Part shown: positions 5,517-9,628 of the stretch, piece after piece | Position numbering within the stretch: position 1 is the first letter of the stretch | Layout of the letters: the number at the start of each line of letters is the position of its first letter | NCBI GenBank assembly: GCA_031271525.1 | Contig: JAISVO010000039.1 | Span: forward strand, 1 to 9,628 | Source: Oscillospiraceae bacterium | GTDB lineage: Bacteria; Bacillota; Clostridia; Oscillospirales; UBA929 | Reading direction: 5' to 3' | Length of the DNA stretch: 9,628 bases | The notes under the pieces: generated by a model | The model's input: only the letters and a program-made list of their open reading frames with translations | What the model was told of the DNA's origin: nothing | The model's database searches: none | Position numbers and translations under genes: made by a program

Positions 5517-6773
5517 TTATGCCATCGCCTGTTCGATGTCCGCCAGAATGTCGTCCACATGCTCCAAACCGACCGAAAAGCGCACCGTACCGGGGTGGAC
5601 ACCCGCGGCGGCGAGCTGTTCGTCGGTCAGCTGACGGTGGGTGGAACTGGCCGGATGCTGGACGCAGGAGCGGATGTCCGCGACATGGACTTGGTTGCTC
5701 GCGAGCTTCAGCGCGTCCATGAAAGTAATCGCGCCTTTCCGTCCGCCTTTGACGACGACGGTTACAACCCCGCTCGCGCCCTTGAGGTATTTTTGGGCGA
5801 GGGCGTAGTCGGGGTCGTCCGGTAACCCCGGATACCGCACCGACTCAATCTTCGGCGACTTTAGGAAGTATTGCGCCACCTTGAGCGCGTTTTCGCAGTA
5901 CCGCTCCATCCGGAGCGGCAGGGTTTCCAAACCCAGATTGAGCAAAAACGCCGAATGCGCCGACGGATACGCGCCGAAGTCGCGCATCAGCTGCATCCGC
6001 GCCTTGAGGATGTACGCCATCTTGCCGTATGTCTCGGTATAGACAATCCCGTGGTAGGTCGGGTCTGGCTCTGTCAAGCCCGGGAAGCTGCCGCCGTGCC
6101 AGTCGAACCTGCCGCTGTCCACGATGACGCCGCCGACTTGGAGGGCGTGTCCGTCTAGGTACTTCGAGGTCGAGTGGATGACGACATCCGCGCCGTACTC
6201 GATCGGTTTGCAAAGCACCGGGGTGGGGAAGGTGTTGTCCACGATCAGCGGCACGTGATGCCGGTGGGCGAGGCTCGCGAACTTTTCTATGTCCAGCACC
6301 GCCAGCGCGGGGTTCGCCAGCGACTCGCCGAAGACCGCCTTGGTGTTCTTCGTAAACACCCTGTCCAGCGTCTCCTCGTCGGCGTTGGCGTCGACGAAGA
6401 CGCACTCGATCCCGAGCTTTTTCAGGGTGGCCGCGAACAGGTTGACGGTGCCGCCGTATATGGTTGAGACGGAGATAAAGTTGTCGCCGGCGCTGCAGAG
6501 GTTGAGGATGCTGAGGAGGGACGCCATCTGTCCGGACGAGGTGCACATCGCGCCGATCCCCCCCTCCAACGCCGCGATTTTATCCTCCACCGCCATCACG
6601 GTGGGGTTTTCGAAGCGGGAGTAGATCAAGCTTTTCGAGGGGTCGTCAAAGACCGCTCCTATATCCTCCGCCGAGTCGTACCGATAGGTGGTGCTTTGCA
6701 CGATCGGCACGACGCGGGGCTCGGCGTTCTTCGGGGTATATCCCGCGTGCAGGCATTTTGTTTCGTCTCTCAT
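5517..6773 (-). CDS. metY: O-acetylhomoserine sulfhydrylase (homocysteine synthase)
   Basis: A 418-residue PLP enzyme of the Cys/Met metabolism family, full length. It makes homocysteine from O-acetylhomoserine and sulfide, the direct sulfhydrylation route to methionine. Visible family features, in order: MRDETKCLHAGY start, YSRFENPT (Y51 and R53, which contact the PLP phosphate of the neighbouring subunit), SSGQMA (79-84), VDNTFPTP (D179 faces the pyridine ring), STSKYLDGH (K204 is the Schiff-base lysine), LTEPDPTYHG, and QHPASSTHRQL near 372-382, whose Arg380 should bind the substrate carboxylate. The long TEPDPTYHG insertion favours MetY over cystathionine gamma-synthase or lyase, but small-scale substrate differences cannot be excluded. 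AGGAGG with a 9-base spacer precedes ATG 6773. It is transcribed from its own promoter (6812-6840) and ends at a strong hairpin. I see no SAM riboswitch in its roughly 32-base leader. Confidence 0.95.
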   Translation of the reverse strand: MRDETKCLHAGYTPKNAEPRVVPIVQSTTYRYDSAEDIGAVFDDPSKSLIYSRFENPTVMAVEDKIAALEGGIGAMCTSSGQMASLLSILNLCSAGDNFISVSTIYGGTVNLFAATLKKLGIECVFVDANADEETLDRVFTKNTKAVFGESLANPALAVLDIEKFASLAHRHHVPLIVDNTFPTPVLCKPIEYGADVVIHSTSKYLDGHALQVGGVIVDSGRFDWHGGSFPGLTEPDPTYHGIVYTETYGKMAYILKARMQLMRDFGAYPSAHSAFLLNLGLETLPLRMERYCENALKVAQYFLKSPKIESVRYPGLPDDPDYALAQKYLKGASGVVTVVVKGGRKGAITFMDALKLASNQVHVADIRSCVQHPASSTHRQLTDEQLAAAGVHPGTVRFSVGLEHVDDILADIEQAMA

Positions 6774-6811
6774 GGGTGGTTTCCTCCTATTGTGCGGTTC
6801 TTTTAGCCCAC

Positions 6812-6840
6812 AGTATACCAGACTGCGAGGATATTGTAAA
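6812..6840 (-). promoter_or_regulatory. metY: Extended -10 promoter of metY
   Basis: Minus-strand TTTACA (6840-6835) and TATACT (6817-6812) have a 17-base spacer and a TGG directly before the -10 box (TGn extension). Five of six -35 bases and five of six -10 bases match consensus. It lies in the 71-base gap after the S66 peptidase gene, with the predicted start near 6805. This gives metY expression independent of the upstream genes. Confidence 0.82.
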
Positions 6841-6848
6841 CTATTTAC
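6836..6848. promoter_or_regulatory. Candidate operator over the metY -35 box
   Basis: GTAAA-CTA-TTTAC is a perfect inverted repeat with 5-base arms. It covers five bases of the metY -35 hexamer and the TAA stop of the upstream gene. A repressor here would block the promoter. The arms are short and AT-rich, so chance is possible, and I do not recognise the motif. Confidence 0.3.
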
Positions 6849-7732
6849 CCTAAAAATCTCAGTCCCCCGCCGTCCAGCCCGCCCCGAACGCCGATCGGCA
6901 GGATGCCGTGGCGGTCGTCGCTGTGACCGAACGCGTCACAGTACACAACCGGGATGCCGTGCGCCCTGCCGAACCGTTCCAGCCGGTTGAGCAGGTGCTG
7001 CGGAACATCGGGAGCGTAGTGTCCGAACAGCAATCCGGTTACCCGCCGGATAAATCCGCTCTGCTCGATGTGGGACAGATAGGAGCTGACCTCCGCAACC
7101 CCGCTGAATTTTTCGTGGTCCTCCAAGAAGAGGAGATACCGCCCGTCCTCGTCATAGGAAAAATATCGGCTGCCCAGCAGCAGAGCGAAATTCCGGGTGT
7201 ACCCCCCGATCAGCGTGCCGTCCGCGCTCCCTTCGGTCAGCGGCAGCCACCGTCCCGTATGGAGGAATTCGCGGGGCTTTCCCTCGATGAAGCGGGCGCA
7301 AAAATGCCGGTAATCAAACTGCCGCAAGTCGTAGAACATCCCCGGGCCCTGCCCGTAGAAAACCGGGAGTCCTGTCCTCGCGTGGATCGCGTTCAGGATG
7401 GTGGTGCCGTCGCTGAAGCTGCAATAGAATTTTGGGTTTTCCCTGACCCGCTCAAAGTCGATATACGGGAGCAGCTCGTTGCCGCCCTCCCCGCCGCCGA
7501 ACAGCACCATGTTTACTGTCTCGTCAGCAACCATAGCGTTAAAGTCGCCGGCGCGTTCCCGTTCGCTCGCGAGATATCCGTACGTCGTCTTATAGACGTT
7601 TTCACCCAGCTTGACCCGGAACCCAAGGCGCTCCAGCTCGGGTACGATCCGCCCGTACCGCTCGGCGCTCGCGATGTGGCTCGGCGCGACAATACCGATC
7701 ACCGAACCCTTTATCAGCAAAGGAATCTCCAC
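6845..7732 (-). CDS. Peptidase S66 family protein (LD-carboxypeptidase/MccF-like)
   Basis: A 295-residue serine peptidase-like protein without a signal peptide, so cytoplasmic. S66 enzymes either trim tetrapeptides of recycled peptidoglycan (LdcA) or cleave microcin C-type aminoacyl-nucleotides (MccF). Motifs: IKGSVIGIVAPS near the start; GGGEGGNELLPYID (79-92); FSDGT with the predicted nucleophile Ser107; LFLEDH with Glu204; FGHSDDRHGILPIG with His270. Ser-Glu-His is the family's catalytic triad, so it looks active. The GG-x-x-x-NELLPYID segment resembles MccF-like proteins more than LdcA (GGYG...), but substrate is uncertain. The start is GTG 7732, one base after the stop of the upstream P-loop gene. 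GGAGGG 10 bases upstream lies inside that gene, which points to translational coupling. The family N-terminus supports this start. Confidence 0.88.
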   Translation of the reverse strand: MEIPLLIKGSVIGIVAPSHIASAERYGRIVPELERLGFRVKLGENVYKTTYGYLASERERAGDFNAMVADETVNMVLFGGGEGGNELLPYIDFERVRENPKFYCSFSDGTTILNAIHARTGLPVFYGQGPGMFYDLRQFDYRHFCARFIEGKPREFLHTGRWLPLTEGSADGTLIGGYTRNFALLLGSRYFSYDEDGRYLLFLEDHEKFSGVAEVSSYLSHIEQSGFIRRVTGLLFGHYAPDVPQHLLNRLERFGRAHGIPVVYCDAFGHSDDRHGILPIGVRGGLDGGGLRFLG

Positions 7733-7733
7733 G

Positions 7734-8312
7734 CTACACCCGCCCTCCCTTCAAATCCGCTAAAATTTCTTGAAACACCCGCTCCCGCTCGTTCGATGTG
7801 TCATATACCGTAAACCCATGCTTCAACATATGCCCGGTCATCGAACGGCTGTAGGGAACGGCGTCTTCGGCGACCTCCCGAAGGTCTTCGTCGCTTAGGG
7901 GATAGGTCCAATCTCCCGGCGTATCGTACTTCCTAAAATCCCGGACGAACTCGTCGGGGGTCTTGTGATTCTGCGCCAGCCCGATCAGAATAAAGCTGTC
8001 CCGCGCCTCCGGCATCCCGTACCGCTTTAAGAAGGGTGCGAGCCGGTCAAAGTCGAAGTACCCGCCTTCCAGTACAAAGGGACGGCTGTCCGCGTGGAAC
8101 AGGCCCAAGAAGTGACCGAGGAAGGGCGCTAAGTTCTCCGTCGTCTTATCCCGGTCCCAGTTCAACCGGATGTCCAGACGCGGATACGCCCGCTGGAATA
8201 CGGTGACCAGCTTGTCGATATGGATGACAAAGTGCCCAAGCTCCTCGCCGATCCTCCGCGCGAGGGTGGTCTTCCCCGCCCGGGACGGCCCGCAGATGAT
8301 AATGTGCCGCAT
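7734..8312 (-). CDS. P-loop NTPase, small-kinase-like, function unknown
   Basis: A 192-residue cytoplasmic protein. Walker A is GPSRAGKT at residues 8-15, right at the N-terminus, as in small nucleotide or metabolite kinases. HIDKLV (31-36) follows the first helix, where such kinases place an Asp used in substrate phosphorylation. FVLEGGYFDFDR (79-90) is a Walker-B-like strand ending in Glu. An Arg-containing segment at about 119-135 could be a lid. The C-terminal strand and helix (FTVYDTSNERERVFQEIL) fit the family's end. This points to an AAA_17/adenylate-kinase-like fold, but the phosphate acceptor is unknown. Minus-strand AAGGGGG 8 bases before ATG 8312 is an acceptable binding site. It lies 12 bases after the metallopeptidase gene and is coupled to the S66 peptidase gene, so the three are probably co-expressed. 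Confidence 0.8.
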   Translation of the reverse strand: MRHIIICGPSRAGKTTLARRIGEELGHFVIHIDKLVTVFQRAYPRLDIRLNWDRDKTTENLAPFLGHFLGLFHADSRPFVLEGGYFDFDRLAPFLKRYGMPEARDSFILIGLAQNHKTPDEFVRDFRKYDTPGDWTYPLSDEDLREVAEDAVPYSRSMTGHMLKHGFTVYDTSNERERVFQEILADLKGGRV

Positions 8313-8324
8313 GGAGGTACCCCC

Positions 8325-9434
8325 TTATGCTATATATCCTTCCACCCGGTTCGCCGTGCCGTTTTTCAGCTTAACCAGCACCGGGCCTTGAAGGAACTCG
8401 GGTGGCTCGGAGCCGCTGCCCTGCAGCATGACGAAGTGACAGCACAGCAGCATGTCCCCCAACCTGACCATATTCATCGGGTCATAGCCGCAGATAAACC
8501 AGTCCCCGGCGACCTCGCCGCTGTGCGCTGACAGAAAAGCTTCAAACATACTCTTTTTGGCGGCGATATGCTCCGCTGCGGCTGCTGCTGCGCGGGATCG
8601 GTCAACAGTCGGCGGAAGGGGGCGCGTATCTCCCGCGGCGATGTCAAACAGGGTGCGTTCGGTCTTCCCTACGGAATGGGTAAAGTCCGCTCCGGTATCG
8701 CGCAGCGCGAGACACAGCAAAGCCCCGGAATTATACAGCCCTCTGCGGATGTCAAAGAAGCTTCCGTCCAGTGTCCGCAATTTTTCGGCGTACCCCGCAA
8801 CCCTGCGTTTGTATTTCTCCGCCGAAATGAACTTAAGCGCCATACAGCCGGCGTACTCCGCCATCCCCTCAATCGTCTCGGTCAGGTACTCCTGCCTGAT
8901 ATGGTTTGGAACCAAGCTCTCACGGTATCTCCGGGCGCCGAGGAAACGGCCGAGCGTCTCCTTCTTCGCGTCAAGGCCGCTTTCGTCAAATACGTCCGCC
9001 AAAAGCAGATTCTCGGCATATTTTACCGCGTAGTTCTCCTCATCGTCCGGGTAACTCAGCAGCAGCAAATCGTCCGGATACCGGGTCTCGCCGTTCTGCC
9101 GCTGGAAGGCGTGGAACATTTCGTGAACCATATCCGCCGCAAGCAGTTCCGGGTCCTCCCCGGATGGGTCGGCAACATTCCAGATCGCTATGTAACCGCC
9201 GCCGTATTCAATGCTTGTGTTCCCGAGAAACCGCCGGTCATACGGGATGACCTCGTCCCGCAGAAAGACGCGTTCTCCGTTGTACAGCGCGAAGGGAACG
9301 CGTGAAAACCCCCGCCAGATGCCGCCGAAATCGACTGTGTCTAGGATTGCGCTTACTTTACCGTACAGGCTCCGCATTTTCAACGTCACTCCACGAACGG
9401 TTCCTGTGTGGTTGATCGGTTTCAGCTTTGCCAT
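8325..9434 (-). CDS. Putative zinc metallopeptidase (HExxH), uncharacterised
   Basis: A 369-residue protein with no signal peptide or membrane segment. MVHEMFHAFQ contains HEMFH: His104 and His108 would bind zinc and Glu105 would be the catalytic base. ETIEGMAEYAG (186-196) supplies Glu189 or Glu193 as a plausible third zinc ligand, the gluzincin pattern seen as EGxAEY in several families. The N-terminal 100 residues resemble a beta-rich domain (SLYGKVSAILDTVDFGGIW; FALYNGERVFLRDEVIP), and the C-terminal part (about 310-369) is a further strand-rich module. I do not recognise a named family, and no partner substrate is evident. AAGGGG 7 bases before ATG 9434 supports the start. It is 20 bases after the rRNA methyltransferase gene and 12 bases before the P-loop gene. 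An Ala-rich helix lies at about 281-292. Confidence 0.78.
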   Translation of the reverse strand: MAKLKPINHTGTVRGVTLKMRSLYGKVSAILDTVDFGGIWRGFSRVPFALYNGERVFLRDEVIPYDRRFLGNTSIEYGGGYIAIWNVADPSGEDPELLAADMVHEMFHAFQRQNGETRYPDDLLLLSYPDDEENYAVKYAENLLLADVFDESGLDAKKETLGRFLGARRYRESLVPNHIRQEYLTETIEGMAEYAGCMALKFISAEKYKRRVAGYAEKLRTLDGSFFDIRRGLYNSGALLCLALRDTGADFTHSVGKTERTLFDIAAGDTRPLPPTVDRSRAAAAAAEHIAAKKSMFEAFLSAHSGEVAGDWFICGYDPMNMVRLGDMLLCCHFVMLQGSGSEPPEFLQGPVLVKLKNGTANRVEGYIA

Positions 9435-9454
9435 TTTTTAACCCCTTCTGTTCC

Positions 9455-9628
9455 CTATTTTTTCCGAAGCAGCGCGCAGCACTCCACATTGGCCGTACGC
9501 GGGAACATGTCCACCGCGCATACGCTCACGGCGTCATAACCGTCCAATAGCCGGATGTCCCGGGCGAGCGTCGCCGGGTCGCAGGAGAGGTAGACGATCC
9601 GGCTTGGGGCGGCTTCTCGCAGCTTCGC
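9455..9628 (-). CDS. rlmD: 23S rRNA (uracil-5-)-methyltransferase, C-terminal end (partial)
   Basis: The last 57 codons of a gene that runs off the right edge, in a frame open to the end of the window. IVYLSCDPATLARDI carries the SCDP motif with the catalytic cysteine (residue 16 of the fragment). VDMFPRTANVE carries the conserved C-terminal MFP-T-x-x-VE, whose Glu acts as general base in RlmD/TrmA enzymes. These SAM-dependent enzymes methylate uracil C5 in 23S rRNA (RlmC/RlmD/RlmCD) or tRNA (TrmA). In Firmicutes one RlmCD-type enzyme often does both 23S sites; the fragment does not tell these apart. It ends 20 bases before the metallopeptidase gene on the same strand and is probably the upstream member of that operon. 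Confidence 0.87.
   Translation of the reverse strand, partial: AKLREAAPSRIVYLSCDPATLARDIRLLDGYDAVSVCAVDMFPRTANVECCALLRKK

Noticed and set aside
5845..6546. Minus-strand Arg/His-rich frame of 233 codons inside metY
   Set aside because: It overlaps the unmistakable MetY reading frame, and its composition is typical of a frame-shifted shadow.
6908..7813. Plus-strand open frame of 301 codons opposite the S66 peptidase gene
   Set aside because: The minus-strand frame has clear S66 motifs; the plus frame shows no recognisable family and is explained by G+C-rich third positions.

Overview
The window looks like a chromosomal stretch from a G+C-rich member of the Clostridia (Firmicutes/Bacillota), perhaps Oscillospirales-like. 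The support is the paired Asp23-family/FakA (yloU-yloV type) operon, the RlmCD-type RNA methyltransferase C-terminus, the strong AGGAGG ribosome binding sites and the consensus sigma-A promoters. The taxonomic call is inference. Most of the window is G+C-rich (37 of 60 bases by hand count at 1321-1380). The first ~430 bases are clearly poorer (24 of 60 at 241-300), so a composition boundary lies near 430.

Left part, plus strand (1-2625): a possible C-terminal tail of an upstream gene, a small double zinc-ribbon protein, then two unrelated class I SAM-dependent methyltransferases. Each methyltransferase is preceded by the 5' stump of a different gene: an Uma2-family nuclease before the first, a metallophosphoesterase before the second. 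A third possible stump, unrecognised, lies before the Nudix hydrolase gene on the other strand. This region appears to have been built by repeated small deletions or insertions. The second methyltransferase and the Nudix gene converge with 3 bases between their stop codons, inside a perfect short palindrome.

Middle, minus strand (3221-5288): an Asp23-family gene and a FakA (YloV-type fatty-acid kinase, ATP-binding subunit) gene form a tight operon behind a near-consensus promoter. FakA starts at TTG, and its ribosome binding site abuts the Asp23 stop codon. Between this operon and the next gene lie 293 bases holding the promoter, a terminator and an unexplained 105-base inverted-repeat element.

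Right part, minus strand (5517-9628): reading in the direction of transcription, the C-terminal end of a 23S rRNA uracil-5 methyltransferase (RlmD/RlmCD type), a putative HExxH metallopeptidase of unknown role, a P-loop kinase-like NTPase, an S66 LD-carboxypeptidase/MccF-like serine peptidase, and O-acetylhomoserine sulfhydrylase (MetY). The first four are spaced 20, 12 and 1 bases apart and look co-transcribed. MetY has its own extended -10 promoter, a small palindrome over the -35 box, and an intrinsic terminator.

I saw no rRNA, tRNA, CRISPR array, insertion sequence or phage gene. I do not see a clearly new multi-gene system. The most unusual features are the gene-stump chimeras, the 105-base element and the uncharacterised metallopeptidase/NTPase/S66 gene set.
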